Of a stretch of 14,669 nucleotides of DNA, positions 1 to 6,956 are shown in pieces; position 1 is the first letter of the stretch, and every line of letters starts with the position of its first letter. A program made the position numbers and the translations under genes. The notes under the pieces are model-generated. The model searched no databases. It saw nothing but the letters and a program-made list of their open reading frames with translations, and had not been told where the DNA came from. Source of the DNA: Chloroflexi bacterium RBG_16_70_13 (GTDB lineage: Bacteria; Chloroflexota; Limnocylindria; Limnocylindrales; CSP1-4); assembly GCA_001795245.1 (NCBI GenBank), contig MGOD01000058.1, positions 18,861-33,529 of the forward strand, read 5' to 3'.

Positions 1-133
1 GCACCTCGAGGTCGTCGGGCGTGCGCAGGATGTCGATGCCGAACACACGCAGGCGGTGGAGCCGGCCGCCGAGCGCCGGCAGGAGCTCGAGCTCGAGCTC
101 GCCCCCGCCGATCCGCAGGATCTCGGCGGCCAT
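1..133 (-). CDS. Aldose 1-epimerase-like protein, N-terminal fragment (cut by window edge)
   Basis: Only the first 44 codons are inside the window; the gene continues past position 1. The start is ATG 133-131, which shares one base with the stop of the upstream M24 gene (TGATG), a typical translational-coupling arrangement. The visible protein starts MAAEILRIGGGELELELLPA, followed by LGGRLHRLRVFGIDIL. The pattern of a beta-rich start, then LPALGGRL and a hydrophobic strand, resembles the N-terminus of the aldose 1-epimerase (galactose mutarotase) superfamily, where a G-A/G-x-L turn follows the first strands. Such enzymes interconvert alpha and beta anomers of free sugars in the cytoplasm, which would fit a sugar locus. 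The catalytic His and Glu lie outside the window, so activity cannot be judged. Last visible gene of the six-gene minus-strand operon. Confidence 0.6.
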   Translation of the reverse strand, partial: MAAEILRIGGGELELELLPALGGRLHRLRVFGIDILRTPDDLEV

Positions 134-1506
134 CAACCGGCCAGGGTCATGGCGCGGTCGGGTCGGAGCAGGTACGGCGGCAGGTAGGCCGGGATGTTCG
201 AAAGCGGCAGCACGTCCGGGTGCAGATCGAGGCCCAGCGTCTCGCGCATGAACGCGCGACGTGCCTGAACGCGCACCCAGAGGTCCGGGTACGCGCTGGC
301 CAGCGTGGCGCGCAGCGAGGCGTCGGCGATCGCGATGCCGTCCTCGATGTTCGTCGTGAAGTACGGGCCGCCCGTCGCCGGGATGATGTCGACCTGCATG
401 ACCATCCCCGACCGAAGCTCGATCCGGCTGTCGGGACCGACCGGCGAGTTCAGCCATTCGTCGAGATGGAGCTGGTGGCCGGGATTCAGGAAGATCCCGA
501 AGAACGGGTCGCCGAGGCGGCGATCGATGATGGCCTGGAGCTCACCGCCCGTCGTCCCGATCCGAAGCGCCCCGTACCACTCGGCGACGGCCTCGAAGTA
601 GGGGGCGACGAGCTTCTCGACGTAGTCGCCGATCCCCGCCGGGAGCTCGGCCGCATCCTCGACGACGAACCCAGCCCGGCAGTTGAGGGCGCCCCAGATC
701 CCGAACGCGACCGTCAGCGGGTCGCCCCGCTCGATGACCCGATCGCCCGGACTCAGAAGCCCGTACCGGGCCCGCGGCCCGGCGGTCAGCATCAGGTGGC
801 ACGACAGCGGCGCCCCGCTCCACTCGAGGAGCCGGACCGCCTCCCGTTCCCGCATCCCGGGCCGCAGCCCCCAGAGAAGGCTCCGGACGCCGCACGAGGT
901 CTCGCAGGCCGCGTGCTCGAAGGCCGCGATCTGCTCGGGCTCGTTGATGACGCGGAGCCCGTCGGCGGCATCGATGAGGAGGTCCGTGGCGTTCTCGACG
1001 AGCCCAGACTGCCCGACGAGATCACGAAGGGTGTCGACGAGAAAGGCCGGTGCCTCCATCCAGGCCCGGTCGCGGTGAGCCTTCCAGCCGACGACGCCGA
1101 CTCGCGATCCCTGCCCGATCCCGGCGCCGGCGAGGATCTCGGCGAGCGGCCGTGAGCGGTCGCGTGGCTGGCTCGGCAGGCTCAGCTCCTGGAACAGGAC
1201 CGCCTCGACCGGCAGGGGTGCCGCGCGCGCGAGACCGATGCACTCGTTGCCGGCGAGGAGGACCGGCCTGCCGGTCGCGCCGACGACGAGCAGCGCCTCC
1301 TCGAAGCGGGGATCGAAGCCCGTCAGCCACGCGAGGTTCGCGCTGTGCTCGCGGTCGGCGTACACGACGAGACGGTCGTAATGACGGACCGCGGCCCGCT
1401 CGCGGAGGCGCTCGAGGCGCGTCCGGTGGAGCGCTGCCGGCAGATCGGGGGCGACCTCGGGCCGGGCGAGGATCGGCAGGTCGAGCGTTGCGAGACGGGC
1501 CGGCAT
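133..1506 (-). CDS. M24-family (Xaa-Pro aminopeptidase-like, pita-bread fold) protein with degenerate metal site
   Basis: A 457-aa protein. ATG 1506 is chosen because it lies 4 nt after the stop of the upstream CRTAC1 gene; the open frame extends further upstream but only into that gene. Residues ~40-165 look like a creatinase/prolidase N-terminal domain and ~185-400 like an M24 catalytic domain (PGMREREA, then GDPLTVAFG, NPGHQLHLDEW, LRSGMVMQVDIIP, NIEDGIAIAD). M24 enzymes normally bind two metals through Asp, Asp, His, Glu, Glu. Here the first Asp position reads Ala267, the second appears to be Arg277 or a neighbour, and the third acidic position is Asp373 instead of Glu. His344 and Glu388 are kept. 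By eye this is an M24-fold protein that may not be a normal dimetal peptidase. No signal peptide is seen, so it is probably cytoplasmic. It overlaps the next gene by one base. Confidence 0.75.
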   Translation of the reverse strand: MPARLATLDLPILARPEVAPDLPAALHRTRLERLRERAAVRHYDRLVVYADREHSANLAWLTGFDPRFEEALLVVGATGRPVLLAGNECIGLARAAPLPVEAVLFQELSLPSQPRDRSRPLAEILAGAGIGQGSRVGVVGWKAHRDRAWMEAPAFLVDTLRDLVGQSGLVENATDLLIDAADGLRVINEPEQIAAFEHAACETSCGVRSLLWGLRPGMREREAVRLLEWSGAPLSCHLMLTAGPRARYGLLSPGDRVIERGDPLTVAFGIWGALNCRAGFVVEDAAELPAGIGDYVEKLVAPYFEAVAEWYGALRIGTTGGELQAIIDRRLGDPFFGIFLNPGHQLHLDEWLNSPVGPDSRIELRSGMVMQVDIIPATGGPYFTTNIEDGIAIADASLRATLASAYPDLWVRVQARRAFMRETLGLDLHPDVLPLSNIPAYLPPYLLRPDRAMTLAG

Positions 1507-1510
1507 CGGG

Positions 1511-3157
1511 CTATTCCCCCGGCGCCCAGCGGACGGGGGCGGCAGCCCGTTCGAGGATCCAGAATGCGTCAGCCTCGAGACGCTGCCAGGGTCCAGCCTC
1601 GCCGTCCGGCCAGGTGACCCGGACCTCGGCCCAGGTCGCGGGGCCGAGGCCCAGGTGGATCCAGCCGAGCTGGCCACCGAGGTGGCCCCCGCCGATCGTC
1701 CGCTCGATCGTCGTCGTGCGCTCGCCGACCCGGACCTCGATCATGGCCCCGATGGCGTTTCGGTTCGGCCCGCCGTCGACGAGGTCGATCATCGCCCACC
1801 TGCCCATCGGCGCCGGCTCGCCGGCCGTCCCGCTCCCGAGGTTCCGCCAGACCACGATGTCGGCCCGGTAGTTCACGACGACGAGATCGAGGAGGCCGTC
1901 GAGGTTGAGGTCGGCGAGAGCGGCGCCCCGCCCTCGCTCGTAGCGCAGCAGGCCGGCCTCCTCGGCTCCCTGGACGAAGGTCCCGTCGGGCTGGCCGAGG
2001 AAGAGATCGTTCGGGTCTCGAATCGCGTAGCCGGCCTGGGCGCCGACGTTGCCCTTCGTGACGAGGAGGTCGACGAAGCCGTCGTCGTTGACGTCGGCGA
2101 ACTCGGGATGCCAGGCGGTCGACGCGAGACTCCCGCCGCCGTCGAAGGGCTGAGCCGAGTTGACCCCGCGACGAAGGGCGATGTCACGGTACGTCGGTCG
2201 GTCCGATCCGGCGGTCAGGGTCTGGAGCTTGTTGTCGCCCTGGCTCGTCAGGTAGACCTCCGGCAGCCCGTCACCGGTCAGGTCGCGGCTGGCGATGCCC
2301 ATGCCCCAGATCTGCATCGAAACCCAGCCGTCTTCGGCTGTGTAGAGCCGCGGCGCCTCACCGGGCGCCACGCGCCACAGCTGGTCCATGCCGTCCCGGT
2401 AGTACTGGCGATCGTTCGTCACGCGGAGGTCGCGCCGGCCCGAGTCGTCCCAGTCGCTGAACAGCATCGACAGGCTGCAGAAGCCGGGGGCGAGCACGAT
2501 CGGCGGATCGTAGCCCTCGCCTGCCGCCGCCGGCCGGACGAGGGCGTTGAGGTCGCAGTCGAAGGTCGTCTCGCCGTCGGCGTCGAGCGTCAGGTAGCGG
2601 CCGATCGCGAGCGTCGGAAGCCGGGCCGTGCCCTCCCAGGTCGCGCTGAAGGCCGTCGTGTGCCCGTCGATGCCGGCGAAGCCGAGGGTGTCGCCGCCCG
2701 CCTCGAACACACAGGCGCCGAGACCGCGAAGCAGGGTGCTCTCCCCGACCCGGAGGACCGCGAGATCAACGAGCCCGTCGCCGTCGACGTCGATGGGGTA
2801 GGCCCCGTTGACGTCGACGAGGTCGGTCGTCGCGGAGGACCGCCGCTCGAAGCGCAGCTCCCCACCGGGCTCGGAGGCGTTGCGGAAGAGCGCGGCCGAA
2901 CCCTCGCCACCGGCGAGGTAGAGGTCCTGCCGGCCATCCGAATCGCAGTCGAGGACGGCCACGCCGCCGCCGACCTGGAAGCGGTCGTCGCCGCCGTAAC
3001 GGTGGACGACACCCGACGACGTTGTCTCGTCGATGAACGTCGGTGGCCCGGCGGCCGTCGACGGCGTCGGGTTCCCCAACAGCAGCGCGGCTCCGCCGGT
3101 TCCGCCGGCGACGGCGACCACGGCCACGACGAGCAGTCCGGCCTGTCGGCGGGTCAC
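1511..3157 (-). CDS. CRTAC1-type FG-GAP/VCBS repeat protein with C-terminal ASPIC/UnbV domain, membrane-anchored or secreted
   Basis: A 548-aa protein from GTG 3157. The N-terminus VTRRQAGLLVVAVVAVAGG is a short charged stretch followed by a hydrophobic segment, so export or membrane anchoring is likely. Six calcium-loop repeats of the D-x-D-x-D-G-x-x-D-L type are visible near residues 69, 122, 235, 292, 354 and 415 (for example IDVDGDGLVDL and ADVNDDGFVDL), as in integrin-like beta-propellers. Residues ~464-519 match the ASPIC/UnbV module (NAIGAMIEV, then GLGPATWAEVRVTWPDG). Proteins of this family are thought to bind partners or carbohydrate outside the cytoplasm; no catalytic site is recognised. 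The start is uncertain: the frame is open to ATG 3280 and also has GTG 3247, but both lie inside the haloperoxidase gene and no start has a clear Shine-Dalgarno. The gene follows the haloperoxidase by 34 nt, so the two may work together. Confidence 0.82.
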   Translation of the reverse strand: MTRRQAGLLVVAVVAVAGGTGGAALLLGNPTPSTAAGPPTFIDETTSSGVVHRYGGDDRFQVGGGVAVLDCDSDGRQDLYLAGGEGSAALFRNASEPGGELRFERRSSATTDLVDVNGAYPIDVDGDGLVDLAVLRVGESTLLRGLGACVFEAGGDTLGFAGIDGHTTAFSATWEGTARLPTLAIGRYLTLDADGETTFDCDLNALVRPAAAGEGYDPPIVLAPGFCSLSMLFSDWDDSGRRDLRVTNDRQYYRDGMDQLWRVAPGEAPRLYTAEDGWVSMQIWGMGIASRDLTGDGLPEVYLTSQGDNKLQTLTAGSDRPTYRDIALRRGVNSAQPFDGGGSLASTAWHPEFADVNDDGFVDLLVTKGNVGAQAGYAIRDPNDLFLGQPDGTFVQGAEEAGLLRYERGRGAALADLNLDGLLDLVVVNYRADIVVWRNLGSGTAGEPAPMGRWAMIDLVDGGPNRNAIGAMIEVRVGERTTTIERTIGGGHLGGQLGWIHLGLGPATWAEVRVTWPDGEAGPWQRLEADAFWILERAAAPVRWAPGE

Positions 3158-3191
3158 CGCCGCCCGGCGAGGCGGCGTGGCCGTCCCGTGG

Positions 3192-5066
3192 TCACGACGC
3201 AGTGCCGTCGTAGTAGTGTCGGGCCAGGGCCCAGGCCTCCTTGCCACATTGCGAGCCGATTCGTCGCCCGGTGAAGTCATCGGCCTGGATATGGATCCCG
3301 CCGAGGAGCCTCGACTGGCCGGCCTGGTCGGCGGCGTCGAAGTACGTCGCCCACTCGAGCCGGATATCCGTGGTGGGGCCCTTCTCGAACTTCAGCGAGC
3401 CGGCCTCGATCGTGTAGCCGCTGACGCCGCCCGGGAAGTACTCGCTGCCGGTGAACACGGTCAGGACCTCGGCCGCCGCACGACTGAACGTGCTGTGGCC
3501 GGAGACGAAGCCCTGGAAGGCGGGCGTGACGAACGTCGGCAGCTGGTAGGGGACCCAGTCGACGGCGAGCATCCAGCCGACGCCGCCGATCTCGGTCGCC
3601 GGATCCTCCGGATTGCCCTGCCAGGCCTTGATCGCGATCTCGCCCTCGTGGCCGGCCAGCGCCTCGTGTCGGGCGCCCGCGGCCGTCGTCTCCGCCGTCA
3701 CGACCTCGATGAGATCGGCCACCAGGGGCAGGCCGTCGGGGTGGTAGGAGGATCCGTCCGGGTCGCTCGACTGGCCCAGTCCGCCCATGTACCGGATCAT
3801 CGAGATCGGGCGAACCGAGTCGTAGCGGCCCTTGAGGCCCCAGGCCGCGATCGCCGCGTCGTGGACGGCGCCGTTCAGGGCGAGGTACAGCTTGACGTCC
3901 CACTGGAGCCGATCGACGCGCTCCCCGGCGCCGCCCACGCGGAGCTCCGGATCGAGCTCGTCCGAGACGAGGTTCGCCAGGACGTTCCAGTGTCCGGGCG
4001 GGGTCTCGGACCTTGGCCCGTCTGCCCAGAACTCGGCCATGACCCGGGTGAAGTCGCCCTCGTTGACGATATCCGGCGCGTACGGCTCTCCGGTGACAGG
4101 GTTCACGGGGTGACCGGTGCCGTCATCGGCGCCCAGCGAGTTGGCGCCACGGGCACCGGGTCCGATGTCGATCATCGCCCCATTCGTGGGGTCGAGCAGA
4201 CTGCTGTCCAGGATGACCTCGACGGCCTGGGCCTTGTACTCGTCATCCGTGGCGGTTCCAAGGAGCGGTGGCGGTCCGGGGTCGATCGGCGTGCCGGCCG
4301 GACCGCCCGACGGCAGGGCGAAGCTCGTGACGTGACCCCAGTGCGGTCCGACTGCCTCCTGGACGCCGTTCGTCACCGGGATCCCGTTCTGGCTGATCAT
4401 GTGCTCGATCTGGAGCGGCTGCCAGCGGTTGGGGTCGATGAGCACCGTCCCCGATTCGGCGACGACGAGCGGCGGATTGAGGGGCGTGTAGTCGGGCGCG
4501 GTGTAGCCGTTGGCCTGGTTGGAACCGTCCTCGAGGGCCGTCTCGAGGACGACCTTCGCGATCTGGTTGCCGACCGCCGCCGGGCTGTCGCCCTCGGTCG
4601 TCTCGACGGTGAGGTCGTAGCACAGCGAGTCCATGACGTCGGCGAACTCGGACAGCGATTCCTCGCCGCCGACGGACTTGATGAAGCGGGCGGACAGGAC
4701 CCGGTAGGCGGCGAAGCTGATGGCCTCCGCCCGGGCCGCTTCGACGTTCGAGGCGGTGTGCTTCTCGGTCACGAAGACACCGTCGGCGGTCGAGTCGTAG
4801 GTCGCCCAGGCGTCCCACATCGCAGCCGACAGGTGATAGAGGTTGCGGGCATGGACGGGCGGGTTCGGAAGGGCTCGCCGGATCGCGTCGAGGAGCGCCT
4901 CGTCCCAGCGCCGGGCGACCGACCACTCGGGATGTTCGGTCCTGGCCGTGGCGGCGCAGGTCGGCTTCGACTCCCAGGGCCGGACCACGACGGCGAAGGA
5001 CGTGACCCCGACGACCGCCACGAGCGCCGCCACCACGGCGATGATCCGAGCCTTGCCCGACTGCAT
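3192..5066 (-). CDS. Vanadium-dependent haloperoxidase / PAP2-superfamily enzyme, N-terminal membrane anchor
   Basis: A 624-aa protein from ATG 5066, preceded by a strong GGAGGAGGG ribosome site. Residues ~7-28 form one hydrophobic segment after a basic start (MQSGKAR), so it is a signal anchor or signal peptide and the enzyme should face outside. The vanadate/phosphate-binding residues of the family can all be placed: Lys412 and Arg419 in KGRYDSVRP, Ser522-Gly523-His524 in FVSGHSTF, and Arg586 with His592 in RLLGGIHIQADDFTGRRIG. The Lys-Arg spacing of 7 and the Arg-His spacing of 6 agree with characterised vanadium haloperoxidases. Those enzymes use vanadate and hydrogen peroxide to oxidise halides; relatives are acid phosphatases, and sequence alone does not separate the two. 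It lies 32 nt after the Gfo/Idh/MocA gene and directly before the CRTAC1-type gene. Substrate is unknown. Confidence 0.85.
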   Translation of the reverse strand: MQSGKARIIAVVAALVAVVGVTSFAVVVRPWESKPTCAATARTEHPEWSVARRWDEALLDAIRRALPNPPVHARNLYHLSAAMWDAWATYDSTADGVFVTEKHTASNVEAARAEAISFAAYRVLSARFIKSVGGEESLSEFADVMDSLCYDLTVETTEGDSPAAVGNQIAKVVLETALEDGSNQANGYTAPDYTPLNPPLVVAESGTVLIDPNRWQPLQIEHMISQNGIPVTNGVQEAVGPHWGHVTSFALPSGGPAGTPIDPGPPPLLGTATDDEYKAQAVEVILDSSLLDPTNGAMIDIGPGARGANSLGADDGTGHPVNPVTGEPYAPDIVNEGDFTRVMAEFWADGPRSETPPGHWNVLANLVSDELDPELRVGGAGERVDRLQWDVKLYLALNGAVHDAAIAAWGLKGRYDSVRPISMIRYMGGLGQSSDPDGSSYHPDGLPLVADLIEVVTAETTAAGARHEALAGHEGEIAIKAWQGNPEDPATEIGGVGWMLAVDWVPYQLPTFVTPAFQGFVSGHSTFSRAAAEVLTVFTGSEYFPGGVSGYTIEAGSLKFEKGPTTDIRLEWATYFDAADQAGQSRLLGGIHIQADDFTGRRIGSQCGKEAWALARHYYDGTAS

Positions 5067-5073
5067 GACGTGG

Positions 5074-5082
5074 CCCTCCTCC
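5074..5082 (-). promoter_or_regulatory. Strong ribosome binding site of the haloperoxidase gene
   Basis: On the minus strand GGAGGAGGG stands 7 nt before ATG 5066. It is the strongest Shine-Dalgarno match in the minus-strand operon, which suggests the haloperoxidase is translated independently of the upstream gene rather than by coupling. Confidence 0.7.
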
Positions 5083-5098
5083 GCGGGCGAGTCTAGAT

Positions 5099-6106
5099 CT
5101 AGATGGACAGGATCCGCTCTCGAGTGTCGGCGGCGAAGAGCCGCTCGAGGACCCGAAGGTTGGCGACCGCGTCGGACGGCGGAACCGGCGTCGCCGTCCC
5201 GTCGAGGACCGCCGCGGCAAAGGCCGCTGCCTCGACGGCGTACGGATCGGCGGGATCGAAGGTCAGCCGCTCCGTCGCCGGATCGACCGGCGGCTCGCCG
5301 CCGTGGGTGACGAAGACATGGGTCGGCCGGTCAGGCGGGATGTTGAACGGGATCCCGACCGAGATCCGGCCCTCGGTGCCATAGACGTGGACGCGCTGGT
5401 CGTCCTCGGCCCGGATCGTGCAGGTGAAGGTCGCCGTCCCGCCACCCGGAAACTCGAGGAGCCCGCTTGTCAGGACATCGACGCCGGTCGCCGGATCGCG
5501 CGCGATCGAGGCCTCTACCCGGTCCGGCTCGCTGCCAAAGAGGAGCCGCGACAGGTTGACGTTGTAGCAGCCGATGTCGAAGAGCGCGCCGCCGCCGGCA
5601 TCGCGGATGTTGCGGATGTTCGTCCTGTCGTCGTTGTAGTACGAGAACCAGCTCTGGACGGTCACGAGGCGCCCGATCCGCCCGGACCGGACCAGGTCGA
5701 CGACGGCGACCCATGACGGGTGGAGGCGGTACATGAATGCCTCCATGAGCCGAACGCCCGCAGCCTCCGCCGCGGCGATCATCCGCTCGGCGTCGGCGGT
5801 CGTCATCGCCAGGGGCTTCTCGCACAGGATGTGCTTGCCGGCCCGGGCGGCGGCGATCGCCCACTCGGCGTGGAGGTGGTTGGGGAGCGGGATGTAGACG
5901 GCGTCGACCTCGGGGTCGGCGAGGAGGGCCTCGTACGAGCCATGGGCCGTGGGGATCCCGGCCTGGGCCGCGGCGTCCCGGGCACGGGCGTGGTCCCGCG
6001 AGGCGATGGCCACGACTCGGCAGCGGTCCGCCTTCCGGATCCCGGGAATGACCTTCGTCCGGGCGATGTCGGCGGTCGAAAGGATCCCCCAGCGCAGCTC
6101 GCTCAC
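5099..6106 (-). CDS. Gfo/Idh/MocA-family NAD(P)-dependent oxidoreductase (possible aldose/xylose 1-dehydrogenase)
   Basis: A 335-aa cytoplasmic protein of normal family length, starting at GTG 6106, 10 nt after the SDR stop. The N-terminal Rossmann domain starts LRWGILSTADIA, a variant nucleotide loop seen in the dihydrodiol dehydrogenase/xylose dehydrogenase branch. The family EKP motif is at 96-98 (CEKPLAMT, Lys97), and FDIGCYNVNLSRLLFG supplies Asp177 and Tyr181 as the likely catalytic pair. The C-terminal half is the usual alpha/beta substrate domain. Family members oxidise or reduce sugars, inositols and related polyols. In a xylose locus, oxidation of an aldose at C1 to a lactone is an attractive guess, but the family is too broad to fix the substrate. 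The gene ends with two in-frame TAG codons (5101-5099 and 5095-5093). The alternative is a different sugar or diol dehydrogenase. Confidence 0.87.
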   Translation of the reverse strand: MSELRWGILSTADIARTKVIPGIRKADRCRVVAIASRDHARARDAAAQAGIPTAHGSYEALLADPEVDAVYIPLPNHLHAEWAIAAARAGKHILCEKPLAMTTADAERMIAAAEAAGVRLMEAFMYRLHPSWVAVVDLVRSGRIGRLVTVQSWFSYYNDDRTNIRNIRDAGGGALFDIGCYNVNLSRLLFGSEPDRVEASIARDPATGVDVLTSGLLEFPGGGTATFTCTIRAEDDQRVHVYGTEGRISVGIPFNIPPDRPTHVFVTHGGEPPVDPATERLTFDPADPYAVEAAAFAAAVLDGTATPVPPSDAVANLRVLERLFAADTRERILSI

Positions 6107-6116
6107 GGGTCCGGCC

Positions 6117-6824
6117 TCAGCCCCAGGAGGTTTCGGTGACCGGCCGGAAGGCGACCTCGAGGATCCGATGGGTTCGCGGCCGGGTGACGACGAACAGGAC
6201 GGCCTCGGCGACGTCCTCGGGCCGCATCATCCCCGCCAGTTGGGGCATCTCCCGGGTCCGGCCGTGGCCCATCGCGAAGTCGGTCGAGACCCCACCTGGA
6301 CATACGTTCGTGCAGCGGACGCCGCGCTCGCGGAGCTCGTGGTCGAGGGCCGCGGTGAAGCCGACCTGGGCGAATTTCGAAGCACAGTAGACCGCCTCGT
6401 TCGGCAGGCCGCGACGACCGGCCTCGCTCGCGATCGTCACGAGATCGGCGGCGTCGCTCCGGAGGAGATGGGGAAGGGCAGCCCGGACGGCGTAGATGGC
6501 CCCCTTCACGTTGACCGCGATCATCTCCTCGATGTCGTCGACGGGGAGGTCAAGGAACGGACCGTAGGCGCCCACGCCGGCGTTGACGACGAGGATGTCC
6601 AGGCCGCCGAAGCGCTCGACGGTCGCGGCGACCATCGCCTCGAGCGAGGCGGGGTCGCGGACGTCGCAGGCCATCGCGAAGGCGCCCTCGATGCCGGCGT
6701 CGTCGCCGCTTCGCGAGGCGAGGGCGACCCGCGCCCCGGCCCCGGCGAGGGCCCGACCGGTGGCGGCACCGATGCCCCGGCTGGCGCCCGTGATGAGGGC
6801 AACCCGATCCTGCAGAGACGTCAT
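6117..6824 (-). CDS. Classical short-chain dehydrogenase/reductase (SDR)
   Basis: A 235-aa protein, typical of a classical SDR. ATG 6824 is chosen because GAGGAG lies 7 nt upstream and the Rossmann fold begins at once (MTSLQDRVALITGASRGIG). The much longer open frame upstream runs antisense to the regulator gene and is not real. The cofactor loop TGASRGIG is at 12-19, ASR at 36-38 suggests NADP(H) preference, NAG is at 81-83, and the catalytic set is Ser133, Tyr146 and Lys150 (YCASK). The segment CPGGVSTDF is the usual SDR motif after the active site. The substrate cannot be read from the sequence; closely similar SDRs act on hydroxy acids, sugars and diverse alcohols. It is the first gene of the minus-strand operon and is divergent from the ROK regulator, so XylR control from the shared intergenic region is plausible. 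Confidence 0.88.
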   Translation of the reverse strand: MTSLQDRVALITGASRGIGAATGRALAGAGARVALASRSGDDAGIEGAFAMACDVRDPASLEAMVAATVERFGGLDILVVNAGVGAYGPFLDLPVDDIEEMIAVNVKGAIYAVRAALPHLLRSDAADLVTIASEAGRRGLPNEAVYCASKFAQVGFTAALDHELRERGVRCTNVCPGGVSTDFAMGHGRTREMPQLAGMMRPEDVAEAVLFVVTRPRTHRILEVAFRPVTETSWG

Positions 6825-6918
6825 GGCGTGGCTCCTCGGGGTGGCTGGCGACGGGTGACGGGCCGGGCGACCGCCAGCGCTCGAAATCCCTGCTTGACAG
6901 TGCCCGTTCCCATCGACG

Positions 6919-6928
6919 AGCCTAGCAC
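6919..6928 (-). promoter_or_regulatory. Extended -10-like element GTGCTAGGCT facing the SDR operon
   Basis: Read on the minus strand, TGC precedes TAGGCT, matching the extended -10 pattern TGnTAnnnT. It lies about 95 nt before the SDR ATG. Nine of ten bases equal the element upstream of xylF (8293-8302). No convincing -35 is seen at 16-18 nt. It could instead be a regulator-binding site shared by the two operons. Confidence 0.4.
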
Positions 6929-6940
6929 AGGCAATTTGCA

Positions 6941-6949
6941 AGAGAGGAA
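6941..6949 (+). promoter_or_regulatory. Ribosome binding site that decides the TTG start of xylR
   Basis: AGAGAGGAA ends 7 nt before TTG 6957. The frame is open far upstream, but those earlier starts lie antisense to the SDR and Gfo/Idh/MocA genes. This purine-rich site, together with the position of the helix-turn-helix, selects TTG 6957. Confidence 0.55.
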
Positions 6950-6956
6950 CACAAAC

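Larger units (their letters stand above)
6825..6956. promoter_or_regulatory. Divergent intergenic region between SDR operon and xylR
   Basis: This 132-nt gap should hold the promoters of both the minus-strand operon and the regulator. It is visibly more AT-rich from ~6930 to 6956 than the surrounding genes. A TTGACA hexamer lies at 6894-6899 on the plus strand, but no good TAnnnT follows at 16-18 nt, so it is only a possible -35. On the minus strand an extended -10-like GTGCTAGGCT is at 6928-6919, pointing at the SDR gene. GCAAG (6938-6942) and CTTGC (6956-6960) form an inverted repeat with a 13-nt spacer across the regulator's ribosome site and start, a position suited to autoregulation. No gene is seen here. 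Confidence 0.55.

Noticed and set aside
87..106. Short tandem GAGCTC repeat.
   Set aside because: It lies inside the epimerase-like coding sequence and encodes alternating Glu-Leu of a beta strand; there are too few copies to call a functional repeat.
1655..5096. Long plus-strand open frames (539 and 687 codons) opposite the CRTAC1 and haloperoxidase genes.
   Set aside because: They are antisense shadows caused by high GC. The minus-strand frames carry clear domain motifs and a ribosome site, while the plus-strand translations are Arg/Val/Asp-rich without any recognisable fold.
5092..5103. Overlapping TCTAGA and AGATCT sites read as a cloning scar.
   Set aside because: Both flanking genes are complete with natural spacing, and there is no vector-like sequence; the palindrome is treated as native.
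6894..6922. TTGACA at 6894 as a full sigma-70 promoter for xylR.
   Set aside because: At 16-18 nt spacing the downstream bases (CGAGCC region) do not resemble TAnnnT, so only a possible -35 is noted.
5949..6956. N-terminal extension of the ROK regulator frame reaching back to 5949.
   Set aside because: It runs antisense through the SDR and Gfo/Idh/MocA genes, has no domain, and the winged helix begins only ~16 residues after TTG 6957, which has its own ribosome site.
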